Source: an uncultured Eubacteriales bacterium (GTDB lineage Bacteria > Bacillota > Clostridia > TANB77 > CAG-508). Taken from it: 64,000 nt of DNA. A program made the translations under genes and the position numbers. The stretch spans positions 1 to 64,000 of the forward strand of contig CATKWX010000006.1 in assembly GCA_949840345.1 (NCBI GenBank). The letters are read 5' to 3'. Below, in pieces: positions 10,384 to 21,341 of this stretch (positions are counted from its first letter, which is position 1; every line of letters starts with the position of its first letter). The notes under the pieces were generated by a model. It was given only the letters and a program-made list of their open reading frames with translations. It had not been told where the DNA came from and made no database searches.

Positions 10384-11739
10384 TTATATTCCTAATATCA
10401 TTACTGCAATGTTAAAAAATATTAATACAGAACAAGTATCTACTATTGTTGTAATTAATGGAGCAGCCATTATAGCTGGATCCAATTTTAGCTTTTTAGC
10501 AAGCATTGGCAAAACACATCCTAATGATTTTGCAAGTGCAACTGTTGCAATTAATGTTATACCTACTATCACTGCTAATTTCATATCGTTATATTGAATC
10601 ATTATTCTAATTGCATTTATTACTGCTAAAAGTATTCCAACAACTAATGCAATTCTAATTTCCTTCCATAATGCTTTTAGAAAATCTTTTGTTTTTATCT
10701 CCTCCATTGCAAGTCCACGTATTATCAAGGTTGAACTCTGTGAGCCACAATTTCCTCCTGTTCCCATTAGCATTGGTATAAATGAAACTAAAATTGGAAG
10801 TGCTGCAAAAGCATTTTCATAATTTGTAATTATTCCACCTGTTACCATAGCCGAAAACATAAGCACTAACAACCAAATTATTCTATTTTTAGCATGCGAA
10901 AATACTGACGTTTTAAAATAGCCATCTTCTGTTGGCGTAATAGCTGCCATTTTTTCAAAGTCCTCTGTATTCTCGTCTTGAATTACATCTATAGCATCAT
11001 CTATTGTTATAATTCCAACTAGTCTATTTTCCATATCTACAACTGGTAAAACTATAATATCATATTTATCAAAAGTTCTTGCTACTATTTCCTTATCCTC
11101 TAATGTATTTACAGAAATTATATTTGTATCCATTATGTCTTTTATTAATTTATCTCTATCAGCTAATAATAAATCCTTTGCTGTAACTACTCCAATTAGT
11201 TTTCTGCTCATACTTAAAACATAACAAGTATAAATTGTTTCCTTATCTATACCAATTTTTTTAATTTTTTGAAATGCCTCGTCAACTGTCATATTCTCTT
11301 TTAAGTCTACAAACTCATTTGTCATAATACTCCCAGCACTATCTGATGGATAATTTAAAAATTCATTTACTATTTTTCTTTCTTTTGGAGCAATTGTTCT
11401 TAATATTCTTTTTACAACATTAGATGGCATTTCCTCAATTAAATCAACTGTATCATCTAGAAACAACTCATCTACTACCTCTTTTAATTCCTTATCTGTT
11501 AATGAAGATATTAGCTTTTCTTGTAAGTCTGGCTCCATATATGAAAAAGTTTCTGCTGCTTGGTCTTTTCCTAAAAGCCTAAAGGTTAAAATCATATTTT
11601 CTATTGAAAGTTCATTTAATAATAACGACAAGTCTGTGCTATTTATATCTTCTAATAGTTTTCTTAAATCGCTAAATCTTCTATTTTCAATTAGTTCCAT
11701 TACTCGAACTTGTACGTTATTATCCTCCATTTTTAGCAC
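10384..11739 (-). CDS. mgtE: magnesium transporter MgtE
   Basis: MgtE N-domain, CBS repeats, GTGGNCGSQSSTLIIRGLAM. Confidence 0.95.
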   Translation of the reverse strand: MLKMEDNNVQVRVMELIENRRFSDLRKLLEDINSTDLSLLLNELSIENMILTFRLLGKDQAAETFSYMEPDLQEKLISSLTDKELKEVVDELFLDDTVDLIEEMPSNVVKRILRTIAPKERKIVNEFLNYPSDSAGSIMTNEFVDLKENMTVDEAFQKIKKIGIDKETIYTCYVLSMSRKLIGVVTAKDLLLADRDKLIKDIMDTNIISVNTLEDKEIVARTFDKYDIIVLPVVDMENRLVGIITIDDAIDVIQDENTEDFEKMAAITPTEDGYFKTSVFSHAKNRIIWLLVLMFSAMVTGGIITNYENAFAALPILVSFIPMLMGTGGNCGSQSSTLIIRGLAMEEIKTKDFLKALWKEIRIALVVGILLAVINAIRIMIQYNDMKLAVIVGITLIATVALAKSLGCVLPMLAKKLKLDPAIMAAPLITTIVDTCSVLIFFNIAVMILGI

Positions 11740-11875
11740 CCCTTTTGACCTTATAATCTTATAAGGGTACGTTTTTTACGTACCCTTACACAAATATTTA
11801 GTTTGTTCCTATATAATTATAATAGTATTAATTTTGCAACTTGTCAATACTTATTTACATATTATGTAATCTATT

Positions 11876-12514
11876 TTAATCTTTAGATTTAATTAATATT
11901 AATATTCCTAATTTTAAATTAATAGTTGCTTCTTTAGCTATTAATTCATTGCTTATCCCAATGCTATGCCCTATTTCTAATGTTGCATTATTTAATGGAT
12001 ATTTAAACCCAGTTAATGTAACTCCTTCTACCTTTGTTGTTAGTGGAATTAAAGATACATACTTATACTCAATATTACGAAGCTTTTTTTCTCCTATTGT
12101 TATTAATTCTATTTCATTGTTCTCATCTAATATTTTACATTCTATATTATTTTCTAAAGCCTCTTTTAAGATATGTATATTTGCTAGTGCATGGTCTATT
12201 CTTTTTCCCATTGCACCTAGTATATATATGCTATCACTTTTAAGTTCTATAGCCAATTTTAATGCCATATGTGTATCTGAAAAGTCTTTTTCAGGATTTA
12301 GTTTTATAATCTTTGCAATATTTTCATATTTAGGTAAAATATTTTTATTAATAGAATCAAAATCTCCAATTATATAATTAGGAAATATTTCATTTCTTTC
12401 TAATGCTTCTAATCCCCTATCTACAGCTATTACATTATTTATATTGTTATTTTTAATAAAAGCTTTTAAAAAATTCGAATTTAATTCGCCACCAGAAATA
12501 ATTAATGTTATCAT
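11876..12514 (-). CDS. thiN: thiamine pyrophosphokinase
   Basis: AVDRGLEALERNEIFPNYIIGDFDSI..PEKDFSDTHMAL. Confidence 0.9.
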   Translation of the reverse strand: MITLIISGGELNSNFLKAFIKNNNINNVIAVDRGLEALERNEIFPNYIIGDFDSINKNILPKYENIAKIIKLNPEKDFSDTHMALKLAIELKSDSIYILGAMGKRIDHALANIHILKEALENNIECKILDENNEIELITIGEKKLRNIEYKYVSLIPLTTKVEGVTLTGFKYPLNNATLEIGHSIGISNELIAKEATINLKLGILILIKSKD

Positions 12515-12531
12515 AAGTTCCCTCCTTGTAT

Positions 12532-12566
12532 AAAAACACGCTTATCCTTTTATAGATAAGCGTTTC
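12532..12566. terminator. intrinsic hairpin
   Basis: aaacacgcttatccttttatagataagcgtttc. Confidence 0.6.
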
Positions 12567-12590
12567 TAATGTTCAATCATTCACTGTCAA

Positions 12591-12803
12591 TTACTTTTCG
12601 TCAACGAATTTAGCACCACGGCATTCCTTGCACGCAGTTCCAGAAGGTCCAAAGTCTCCACCCTTTCCTTTGCAAGTCGGGCATATTTTTTTACCATTAG
12701 GCACATTTAATTTCCCATCACCTTTGCAGACTGGACATGGAACGTCTATACCCATCATCGGCACCCTTCCTTTTCCATCGCAATTGATGCATTTCTTGAA
12801 CAT
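12591..12803 (-). CDS. small DnaJ-type CXXCXGXG zinc-finger protein
   Basis: CINCDGKGRV..CPVCKGDGK..CPTCKGKGGD..CKECRGAKF. Confidence 0.75.
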   Translation of the reverse strand: MFKKCINCDGKGRVPMMGIDVPCPVCKGDGKLNVPNGKKICPTCKGKGGDFGPSGTACKECRGAKFVDEK

Positions 12804-13025
12804 ATTGTTTCCTCCTTAAAAAATTATTAGTTTAACTTTCGGAGGATATTGCCCTCCGAAAATTACTCGAAAGGCATTCCTAAATTGGAATATTAAGTAT
12901 TATAATATATTTTTATATGAAATACAATGCATTAGGCTTATTTTCTTTATAAAATGCATATTTTGACTATATTTTTAAAATATGTTATACTTATTCTATA
13001 TTTATTTGAAAGGAGTTTTTCTATT

Positions 13026-13229
13026 ATGGAGAAGCGGAAGGAATACATTGGCGTAAGATACTATTATGGCAGTTCCCATAGTGGTAGAGAATGGTCCTTA
13101 AGCAGATTCGAAGCCTATTCTCTTGCAAAAAAAGATAGTATGTTGCATCCTGGAACTCATGTTACTGATGGAAGCGACTGGGATGGTGAGTACTATTATG
13201 CTAGAGGCTATCCTCGAAAAAGGAAATAA
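13026..13229 (+). CDS. small orphan protein; carries in-frame CGG at 13035
   Basis: RBS aaaggag; MEKRKEYIGVRYYYGSSHSGREWSLSRFEAYSLAKKD...; terminator hairpin gcagata..tatctgc after stop. Confidence 0.6.
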   Translation: MEKRKEYIGVRYYYGSSHSGREWSLSRFEAYSLAKKDSMLHPGTHVTDGSDWDGEYYYARGYPRKRK

Positions 13230-13241
13230 ACTCTATAAAAT

Positions 13242-13285
13242 GCAGATATAAATTCGATTAATACGAATACATATCTGCATTTTTA
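13242..13285 (+). terminator. intrinsic terminator
   Basis: gcagatataaattcgattaatacgaatacatatctgcattttt. Confidence 0.6.
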
Positions 13286-13307
13286 CATTAGTTCTGTACA
13301 TACTTTG

Positions 13308-13346
13308 CAAAACGAAAGAACCCCCGAAGGGTTCCTCTCGTTTTGT
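13308..13346. terminator. hairpin terminator
   Basis: aaaacgaaagaacccccgaagggttcctctcgtttt. Confidence 0.65.
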
Positions 13347-13750
13347 CAATCGTCGCTTGTATCTTCAGTAAAAACAAACGTGTCGATTATGTCCTCTGCC
13401 GGAATAGGTTCCGAATCATCCTTTATTCCTTTGTAGATGAACTTCTTAATGGTCCAAGGAATAAAATTAATAACAAAATCGATTACGAAAATAATGGCCC
13501 ATACTGTCATTTCTACCAAAGCAATAGCACCTATAAGATCAATTGTTTCTACTAAACTACGAGTTGATACTGCAACTACGGCAAGAATAGTATGAGTTGA
13601 TACTGCAACTACGGCAACAATGCCACTAATAGTAAGCATGTTAACTTCTTTTCCTAGCCGTTCCTCACCAGTTGGCTTCTTCAAGCAAACATAAGCAAAG
13701 AAAACAACGATTGGACAAATCCATAATGCGATTAAACCAATAAGTAACAT
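13346..13750 (-). CDS. small membrane protein; internal 33-bp tandem duplication; in-frame CGG at 13658-13660
   Basis: 134 aa, TM segments; GAACGG as E-R. Confidence 0.6.
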   Translation of the reverse strand: MLLIGLIALWICPIVVFFAYVCLKKPTGEERLGKEVNMLTISGIVAVVAVSTHTILAVVAVSTRSLVETIDLIGAIALVEMTVWAIIFVIDFVINFIPWTIKKFIYKGIKDDSEPIPAEDIIDTFVFTEDTSDD

Positions 13751-14054
13751 AATTTTTTTCTCCTACCCAAATGGGGTTGCCGATGGTTTTCTATAAGATA
13801 AAACTAATTAGAAGAATCCCTCCTTCAATTAGTGAATGCTGGGAAATCTATTTAAAAAGCAATAGCTTCTATAAATTAATTATAGCAAATTGTCAAATAA
13901 TAGTCAAATAGGTTTACATAAAATTAGTTGTATTTGATTTTATTCGTAAGATATGATATAATTTGAATTAGCAAATTTTACTTTAATATGGCGTATTTTT
14001 TCGTCAAGTCGTGTGCAGTACATTGAAAATAAAAAATTAAAAGGAGGATTAACC

Positions 14055-14942
14055 ATGTTGTTAGTCAAATTCGCAATTGCTGTATTATGTGCAGTATTAT
14101 CAACTCCCCTTTTTCCGTATAACACAACTAGTATTCGGAAAAAGAAATGTGAACCCCTTTGCAAATACCCAAACTCGGAAAATTTCTCCGTACTTAAGAT
14201 ACTTATTATTTACATCGTCTCATTACTGCTCTTCTCTTTTTCTTTGGTCTTTTCATATGAAGTGTTTACAAATTATGATGATAGGCAAATATGGTACTTA
14301 TATCTGTTACCAGCCGCTTTCCCAGTAATTTGTCAATTTGTATTCGCTTGTGTTTGGGCAAAAAGAGTATACTTATCCAAGCTACTTCCTATCTTGGCTA
14401 TTGCATTTTTATTCATAATATTTATGCCAACTCGAAATTTTATTTTATCGTATCAGCCTGTAGCAAATTCAAAAATAATACTTCCATACTTTGATAATGA
14501 CAATCAAAATTTCAAAATTGCAACATCTGCTGAAACGATAAAGTTTATGGAAATTAGAAACAGGCATTTAATTTGCACTGTAGATGGTGAAAATAGCGGT
14601 TTAGGAGTCTTTATTATAGGATTGTCATCTGATCCGTATAATTCTTCTGAAGAAGGTAACGTCTCCTATAATGTAAAAGACGAATATACAGTGGAAACAG
14701 CAGTATCTTTTAGCTTTTATCCTTGCAAATACGAATATAGCGTCAAAGGACCTATTCGTGAACATTATAAGTCAGAAGAAATAGTACCTTTGGAAATTAC
14801 AATTGAGAACCAAACGCCATATGGCAAATTTGGCATATTAAGAAGAGACGGAATATTTGCAAAACCTCAAATAGATTATTATTTGAGATTTAATATGATG
14901 ACAGGTGAAATATCAGAATATTCTGAAGAAACTATCCTATAA
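14055..14942 (+). CDS. orphan membrane protein; in-frame CGG at 14136
   Basis: RBS aaaggagg; multiple TM segments then soluble domain; terminator 14973-15011. Confidence 0.6.
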   Translation: MLLVKFAIAVLCAVLSTPLFPYNTTSIRKKKCEPLCKYPNSENFSVLKILIIYIVSLLLFSFSLVFSYEVFTNYDDRQIWYLYLLPAAFPVICQFVFACVWAKRVYLSKLLPILAIAFLFIIFMPTRNFILSYQPVANSKIILPYFDNDNQNFKIATSAETIKFMEIRNRHLICTVDGENSGLGVFIIGLSSDPYNSSEEGNVSYNVKDEYTVETAVSFSFYPCKYEYSVKGPIREHYKSEEIVPLEITIENQTPYGKFGILRRDGIFAKPQIDYYLRFNMMTGEISEYSEETIL

Positions 14943-14972
14943 TTTTCACATGTTTTTGCACACGACTAAACA

Positions 14973-15011
14973 AAAAATGCCCTTACCTGAATTGGTATGG
15001 GCATTTTTTGT
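14973..15011 (+). terminator. intrinsic terminator
   Basis: aaaaaatgcccttacctgaattggtatgggcattttttg. Confidence 0.7.
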
Positions 15012-15204
15012 GTAATAAATATCTTTAAGTTAATTAAAATGTTAATCTAAAACAACTTTGCAGGTGTTTCAATCCAAATATTGACATAGACCATAATTAA
15101 GAGTGAATAATGAAGAGTACAAACTCGCCTTTGGGATTTACCCTTAAACAAGGTTATACTATTAACTATTCACTCTTATCTCTTAACTCTCGCGTAAGCG
15201 AGTT

Positions 15205-15290
15205 TGGTGGGCAGGGATGGATTCGAACCATCGTACTCAAATGAGAACAGATTTACAGTCTGCCGCCTTTAGCCACTCGGCCACCTACCC
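15205..15290 (-). tRNA. tRNA-Tyr (GTA), CCA encoded
   Basis: GGGTAGGTGGCCGAGTGGCTAAAGGCGGCAGACTGTAAATCTGTTCTCATTTGAGTACGATGGTTCGAATCCATCCCTGCCCACCA, long variable arm. Confidence 0.95.
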
Positions 15291-15316
15291 ATATATTTAA
15301 TTTTTTACAAAAAAAA

Positions 15317-15393
15317 TGGTGCGCCCTCAAGGATTCGAACCTTGGACCCACCGGTTATGAGCCGGTTGCTCTGACCAACTGAGCTAAGGGCGC
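15317..15393 (-). tRNA. tRNA-Met (CAT), elongator-like, CCA encoded
   Basis: GCGCCCTTAGCTCAGTTGGTCAGAGCAACCGGCTCATAACCGGTGGGTCCAAGGTTCGAATCCTTGAGGGCGCACCA. Confidence 0.92.
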
Positions 15394-15672
15394 ATTTCTC
15401 AATGCAAGAATTAGTATAATATATTTTTATTTGCTTGTCAATATTTTTTTGAAAAAATTTAAGAAAAAATTTAACATTTTAAAATTATAAGTATAATAGT
15501 AGATATATCAGTATTTGACATAATATGTTTGATCTGGTATAATATATGTGTTTCTTTATGAAACTTTATATATATTCCTACCCATGGTTTGGGTATTTTA
15601 TTCTTTTCTTCTCAGGTGTCCAATATCTGAGTAACATATATTACTTTAAGCACAATGATAAGGAGGAGAACT

Positions 15673-15987
15673 ATGGAAAGAAAAATTGTAAAAAAAGATG
15701 ATGTGAATTCTTTTGTTGCGCATTATTTAAACAGTTTGTTGCAAGAGCATCTTGACCTTGGCGGTCTTGAAGTTTTTGTACGGACCACTGAAATAGTAGC
15801 CATCGTTCAAGTAAAGAATTATGAAGAAGTTTTTGCCAAACTGCTTTCATTCAACATGCCGGCTGACATCTCGAGGCTTGCTTACGGCTATATTTCATTT
15901 GCTTATGCTTGTAAGAATACTCCCGCTTGTGGGAAAAGCATCAATATTGGATTTACACATTCCTACGAATTTGACGAGGACAAATAA
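15673..15987 (+). CDS. small orphan protein; in-frame CGG at 15781
   Basis: aggaggagaactATG; MERKIVKKDDVNSFVAHYLNSLLQEHLDLGG...; terminator follows. Confidence 0.6.
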   Translation: MERKIVKKDDVNSFVAHYLNSLLQEHLDLGGLEVFVRTTEIVAIVQVKNYEEVFAKLLSFNMPADISRLAYGYISFAYACKNTPACGKSINIGFTHSYEFDEDK

Positions 15988-16033
15988 TAATCAATTATAA
16001 CCGTACATAAAACATGAGGTTATTTCATAACAA

Positions 16034-16068
16034 CAAAGCACAGATGATTGGACCATCTGTGCTTTCTC
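16034..16068 (+). terminator. intrinsic terminator
   Basis: aaagcacagatgattggaccatctgtgctttctcttt. Confidence 0.65.
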
Positions 16069-16144
16069 TTTATTGTGTAAACAACAAGGTTCTGGGGTAC
16101 CTCACCCACAAGCTTTGCTTGTGAGGTGGGTCAGGTTCTTACAT

Positions 16145-16633
16145 TTATTTTCTTACATATGTTATATAATCATAATCAAATGGATTTTGTTCGTCTCTTG
16201 TGCCTTTTTCGGTAGCTGCTATCTCCCACTCTTCTTCTTTTATTTCTGGAAAAAATGCATCTCCATCAAAATCTTGGTTAATTTTTGTTATGTACATTTT
16301 ATTTGCATATGGCATTAATAATCTATATATTGTAGCTCCACCTATTATAAAGTTTTCTTCACTAGAATTAATGTATTTATCCAAATCTTTTATGTCTTTT
16401 AATACTTCTACATTTTCATTATCTATGTTCATTTCCATATCGTTACATAATACAATATGTTTTCTATTAGGTAAAACTCTTCCTAAAGATTCAAATGTTC
16501 TTCTGCCCATTATAATTGTTTTCCCTGTGGTTATTTGCTTAAATCTTTTTAAATCTTCTGGTAAGTGCCAAATAAGCGCATTATCTTTACCTATTACATT
16601 TTTATTTGCTATTGCTACTATTATACTTAACAT
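16145..16633 (-). CDS. folA: dihydrofolate reductase
   Basis: MLSIIVAIANKNVIGKDNALIWHLPEDLKRFK..TIIMGRRTFESLG. Confidence 0.96.
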   Translation of the reverse strand: MLSIIVAIANKNVIGKDNALIWHLPEDLKRFKQITTGKTIIMGRRTFESLGRVLPNRKHIVLCNDMEMNIDNENVEVLKDIKDLDKYINSSEENFIIGGATIYRLLMPYANKMYITKINQDFDGDAFFPEIKEEEWEIAATEKGTRDEQNPFDYDYITYVRK

Positions 16634-16669
16634 TTTTATTATCTCCCTTTCACCTAAAATTCAAACTTT

Positions 16670-17461
16670 CTACACCGCTACATCCATTTGAATTTTCCCT
16701 AAATGATTATAATCTATTAGTTTTATATCGTCTATAGTAAAGTCATAAAAATCTTTAATTTCTGGGTTTATCCAAAGTTTTGGTGCAGGCAAAGCTTGGC
16801 TTCTTCTAGATAATTGCAATTTCATTCCTTCTACTTGGTTTTCATATATGTGTGCATTGCTTATACACACTGTAAGCATTCCCGGTTTCAAACCTGTAAC
16901 TTGTGCTAATAAATGTACAAAAACTGCATATTGTGTTACATTAAATGGATGTCCTAATGGAATATCGTTTGACCTAATTGTTAAAAGGCAATTTAATTTT
17001 CCTGCTGTAACATCCCAACAACTATTGAATACACAAGGATAAAGTGCTCCTGTGTCTAAATGTGGTATTTGCCATAAGTTTATTACCATTCTTCTATCTT
17101 GTGGATTTGTTTTTAATTGGTGTATTAATTTATCTACTTGTTTATATTCTCTTACTACCCATCCATATGATGTTCCTATTGTTCCATCTTCCATTTCCCA
17201 TTCATCCCATATGTGTACATTTTGTTCATGTAAATCGCTTATTTTATTTGATTGCTTTTGGAATATCCATAGTAATTCTTTTACCGCAGCATTAAATGCT
17301 ACAAATTTTGTTGTTAATATAGGAAATTCTTCTTCTAGATTAAATTTTAATATTTGATGTGGAAGTTTATATGTTGCAATTTCAGTTCTATTGTTATCGT
17401 AATATCCATTGTTTAATATGTCTTCTACTAAATCTAAATACATTTCATCATATTTACTCAT
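16670..17461 (-). CDS. thyA: thymidylate synthase
   Basis: [35 protein letters not shown]. Confidence 0.96.
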   Translation of the reverse strand: MSKYDEMYLDLVEDILNNGYYDNNRTEIATYKLPHQILKFNLEEEFPILTTKFVAFNAAVKELLWIFQKQSNKISDLHEQNVHIWDEWEMEDGTIGTSYGWVVREYKQVDKLIHQLKTNPQDRRMVINLWQIPHLDTGALYPCVFNSCWDVTAGKLNCLLTIRSNDIPLGHPFNVTQYAVFVHLLAQVTGLKPGMLTVCISNAHIYENQVEGMKLQLSRRSQALPAPKLWINPEIKDFYDFTIDDIKLIDYNHLGKIQMDVAV

Positions 17462-17529
17462 AAATACTTCTCCTTATAAAGTGCTAATAATTAAATATAT
17501 CAAATCACTTTTTATTCATTTTTTAGTTA

Positions 17530-18348
17530 TTATTCTTTAGTATAAGTTCCACTAATATAATTTGCCATATCTTCTTTATCTTCTGAACTTGCTTCAACTT
17601 TTATTCCTTTGCTAGTTTTTGTTATTTTTATTTTTCTTTCATCTGAAAAAAAATCTGATTCATAATTTATTTCATCTTTAGAATAATCTTCTATACTTTC
17701 TATTGTCATAGTTGAATTGTTTGTTTTCGAATCTGCCACTATACATAAATTATCTTCATATACTTCTGATATAATAATAGTATTTTCATTATTAGTATAA
17801 ACTCCACTCCAACCTAATTTTTCAAACTCTTTCAACTTATATTCTCCACTGCAAGAATTTAATAAACTATTTTCATCTGTAGATGATGCTTTAATTTTTA
17901 TTCCATTTGAAATTTTCTCAATTTCAATAATATCTGTTGTATCAAACCATTCATCTTTAGTATATAGTTTTTCTTTAGATATTGCTTCCAAAATTATTTT
18001 TTGGTCAAATTGATCATTCTCGCTATTTCCAGCAAAATATTCATTACGCAAAGTGTTATCTATAATTTCAACATATATATTATTTAAACTGCTTCTATAC
18101 ATTTTTATAATCGTCTCACCATTTTCGTACGTTCCAATCCAACTATTCAAATCAATATCAGTTTCACTATTATTTTCTTTTATATCACTCATATTATTAT
18201 TTATTTCTTTATTTTCAGTCGTATTCGAATTATTACCAGTATCAGATTTATTCATATTTAATACTAAAATTGTTCCAGTAACAACTAAAGCTATAATTAC
18301 TAAAATTATTAATATAATCAAAATGATGGTTTTTTTATCTTCATTCAT
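17530..18348 (-). CDS. hypothetical membrane-anchored protein
   Basis: N-terminal TM, Ser/Asn/Glu-rich linker, repeated beta-rich segments. Confidence 0.6.
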   Translation of the reverse strand: MNEDKKTIILIILIILVIIALVVTGTILVLNMNKSDTGNNSNTTENKEINNNMSDIKENNSETDIDLNSWIGTYENGETIIKMYRSSLNNIYVEIIDNTLRNEYFAGNSENDQFDQKIILEAISKEKLYTKDEWFDTTDIIEIEKISNGIKIKASSTDENSLLNSCSGEYKLKEFEKLGWSGVYTNNENTIIISEVYEDNLCIVADSKTNNSTMTIESIEDYSKDEINYESDFFSDERKIKITKTSKGIKVEASSEDKEDMANYISGTYTKE

Positions 18349-18560
18349 AAATATTTCTCCTTATTTTTATTGACTTATAATAGTCATATTACTACGAACG
18401 AGCGATGCTCGCCCCTACGATGTGCAATATATTTTTTGTAGAGTTTGTGGTAAAATCCGCCCGCATTATATCAAGCAAAAAGTCGAACTTCATATTACAA
18501 AGCAAACGGGTCGTCGAGGACGCCGACCCCTACAATATATTATACCACTAGAATTTACAA

Positions 18561-18594
18561 AAAAAGAAGGGCTTTTGTTAAAGCCCTTCTTTGA
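18561..18594. terminator. intrinsic terminator
   Basis: aaaagaagggcttttgttaaagcccttcttt. Confidence 0.7.
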
Positions 18595-18596
18595 AA

Positions 18597-19427
18597 TTAA
18601 TTGTTATTTCCTCTACCTTCTGGAAGTGCTGGAACATCTATTCTAATTCTAATTTTAGTTATATTCCTAATAATTCTAACAATTTTAATATTTTTAATTC
18701 TTTGCCATAGTGATGGTTTAACATCTACTCTTGTTTCTGTTAGATAGTCATCTTCCACAACAGATACTGCTGGTGTTTCTTCAATTGCATTTTCAATAGG
18801 TGTAGGAACAGCTTTTAATGATTCTGCTACTTCTATTCCTATATAGCTTAATGCTTTTGATCTGTCTTCTATTCTTTCCATATCTATTTCAATATGTAAA
18901 TTGCTTTCTAAATTAGCTACTCTAGCATTAACCAATTTAACTGAATTAATGTAGTTATCTGTTTTGTCTGTTTTGCTTCTTCCTATTGCATTTAATGCAT
19001 TAACAATATCTTCTGATACTTCTTCAGATATTCCTTTTACATTCTCTTTCCATTCTTTATCTTTATTTTGTGTAGATTCTAACACAGATTTTAATTTAGT
19101 TGCTAAACATATATTCTTTTCTCTTTGACGAATTAATTCTTCAATTTGTTTTGTATTATCTTCAAATTGATTTGTTGCATATTCAACAAGCTCATATGCA
19201 GCTTTATATACAGATGATGGGAAATTCTTCTTTTTTGGATATTCAACTATGTATGTTTTTATTGAATCAATTAAATCCATAAAAAAAGCATCATCTTCTA
19301 ATTGAATAATTTGTTTTTTACTATTTGGATTTATCATTTTTTGAACTTTGTCAATGTTTGATAAAATCTTTTCTTCTGTGATTACCATCTTCACGTTTAC
19401 TATGCCTGATTTTGCGAAAATTGACAC
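18597..19427 (-). CDS. hypothetical protein
   Basis: ORF 276 aa. Confidence 0.55.
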   Translation of the reverse strand: MSIFAKSGIVNVKMVITEEKILSNIDKVQKMINPNSKKQIIQLEDDAFFMDLIDSIKTYIVEYPKKKNFPSSVYKAAYELVEYATNQFEDNTKQIEELIRQREKNICLATKLKSVLESTQNKDKEWKENVKGISEEVSEDIVNALNAIGRSKTDKTDNYINSVKLVNARVANLESNLHIEIDMERIEDRSKALSYIGIEVAESLKAVPTPIENAIEETPAVSVVEDDYLTETRVDVKPSLWQRIKNIKIVRIIRNITKIRIRIDVPALPEGRGNNN

Positions 19428-19601
19428 GTAAACTCCCCTCCTTTGTCCTATGTTTTTTAGTATTCCTTAGTCATTATTATACAATTAATTTCAAAATACT
19501 ACAATAGGATTTTTAAAAAAATATTTTTCTTTTTCGTTACAATAATATTACAAGTTTATTACAAAAGTCAAGCTTTTTTTACAATATTTTTAATATATTT
19601 T

Positions 19602-21326
19602 CTATTGTAATATTTTTTTCATTTCCTCGTGTCTCTTAACCTTTTGTGTTGTAGTCTTTATAAGTTCTTCTTGTGTGAAAATTATTTCTCTAATATATTT
19701 ATAAGTTGGCATTTCTTTATTTATTTCTTTTACTTTTTCCCATAGCTTGCTAGATATATCTTCTTCTTTTTCTACACCATAAACTTCTTTCATTTCTTCT
19801 GCATCATATACTATTTTTACACATATTTTCAAATCTGCCTCATCATTTTCTTCTGGTTTTCCATATACCATGCATTCTTTTACACCATCAATTCTTGCCA
19901 CAAGGGTTTCTAATTCTTCTGGATAAACATTCTTTCCGTTTTTTAATACTATTACATCTTTCTTTCTTCCAGTAATAAATAAGTATCCGTCTTTATCTAA
20001 ATAACCTAAATCTCCTGTGTAAAACCATCCATCTTTTAAGACTTCATTAGTTGCTTCTTCGTTTTCGTAATATCCAAGCATTACATTAGGACCTTTAGCA
20101 ACAATTTCTCCTATTCCTTCTTCGTTTGGATTATCTATTTTTACTTCAACACTAGGGAATATCTTTCCTACTGAACCTATTCTTTCATGTTTGTCGTTTC
20201 CAGCAGATATAACTGGAGAAGTTTCTGTTAGTCCATATCCTTGAGCTATTCTGAATCCTAAATCATTAAATCCTTTTTCCACCTCTCTATCTAACGCTGC
20301 TGCACCATTAATAAATAGTCTTACTTTTCCACCAAGAATATCGTGTATTTCTTTAAATAGTTTTTTCCTTACATCTATTCCAAATTTTAATAATATATTG
20401 CTTATCTTTATACCTTTTTTTACTGTATCTAGTTTTCCTTTTTTCTCTATTCCTTTTAACATCTTTTTATACATATTTTCATATAGTATTGGAACAGATA
20501 CCATAGCTGTTACTTTATAGTCTTTTATATTATCTGCAATATGTCTTATTCCCTCGCAAAAAACTATACATGCGCCTTTGTACATTGGATATAAAAATCC
20601 TGTTGTACATTCAAAAGTATGATGTAGTGGTAAGAAAGATAGCATTGTATCTTTTTCATGTATCTCTAATACAGATGCAATATCCATTAAGTTTGCACAT
20701 ATATTTTTATGTGATAATGCAACCGCTTTTGACATCGCTGTTGTTCCAGATGTAAATAGCATTATTCCCATATTTTCGCTATCAACTTGTGCCTCTAAAA
20801 AAGCCTTGTTACCATTTTCTAATAATTCTTTTCCCTCTTTTATTAATTCTTTTTCTGAATAAACGTCGTTACTTTTTTCTTCTAAATCCATTGATATAAA
20901 ATACTTTAATTTAGTTTCATTGCCGTTTTGTAGTTTTTTCATTATATCATCATATTTATTTGAATAGAATATTGCTTCTACTTCTGAACGCTTTATTAAA
21001 CTTTCTATTTCGTTTTCAGGTAAAGATTTATCAAGTGGCACTACAACACCTGTTCCACAAGCAATTGATAAATATGCAACTTCCCATTCGTATCTGTTTT
21101 CAGCTATAACTGCTACTCTTTTATTTTTTAGTCCCATATCTATTAGTTTTGTTCCTAAACAATCTACTTCATATCTAAATTCTTTATGAGTAATTACTTT
21201 AAACTCATTTTCTTTTTCTGTTTTGAATTTAAAGGCAGGTCTATCACCATATAGTTCACCTGATTTTTTTAGCATATCTTTTAAGTCTGTTATTTCAACA
21301 CAGCTATGTATTCTCTTTTCGCTCAT
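19602..21326 (-). CDS. AMP-dependent long-chain acyl-CoA synthetase
   Basis: MLFTSGTTAMSKAVALSHKN; GYGLTETSPVIS; GWFYTGDLGYLD. Confidence 0.93.
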   Translation of the reverse strand: MSEKRIHSCVEITDLKDMLKKSGELYGDRPAFKFKTEKENEFKVITHKEFRYEVDCLGTKLIDMGLKNKRVAVIAENRYEWEVAYLSIACGTGVVVPLDKSLPENEIESLIKRSEVEAIFYSNKYDDIMKKLQNGNETKLKYFISMDLEEKSNDVYSEKELIKEGKELLENGNKAFLEAQVDSENMGIMLFTSGTTAMSKAVALSHKNICANLMDIASVLEIHEKDTMLSFLPLHHTFECTTGFLYPMYKGACIVFCEGIRHIADNIKDYKVTAMVSVPILYENMYKKMLKGIEKKGKLDTVKKGIKISNILLKFGIDVRKKLFKEIHDILGGKVRLFINGAAALDREVEKGFNDLGFRIAQGYGLTETSPVISAGNDKHERIGSVGKIFPSVEVKIDNPNEEGIGEIVAKGPNVMLGYYENEEATNEVLKDGWFYTGDLGYLDKDGYLFITGRKKDVIVLKNGKNVYPEELETLVARIDGVKECMVYGKPEENDEADLKICVKIVYDAEEMKEVYGVEKEEDISSKLWEKVKEINKEMPTYKYIREIIFTQEELIKTTTQKVKRHEEMKKILQ

Positions 21327-21341
21327 ATTTTATGAACCCTC

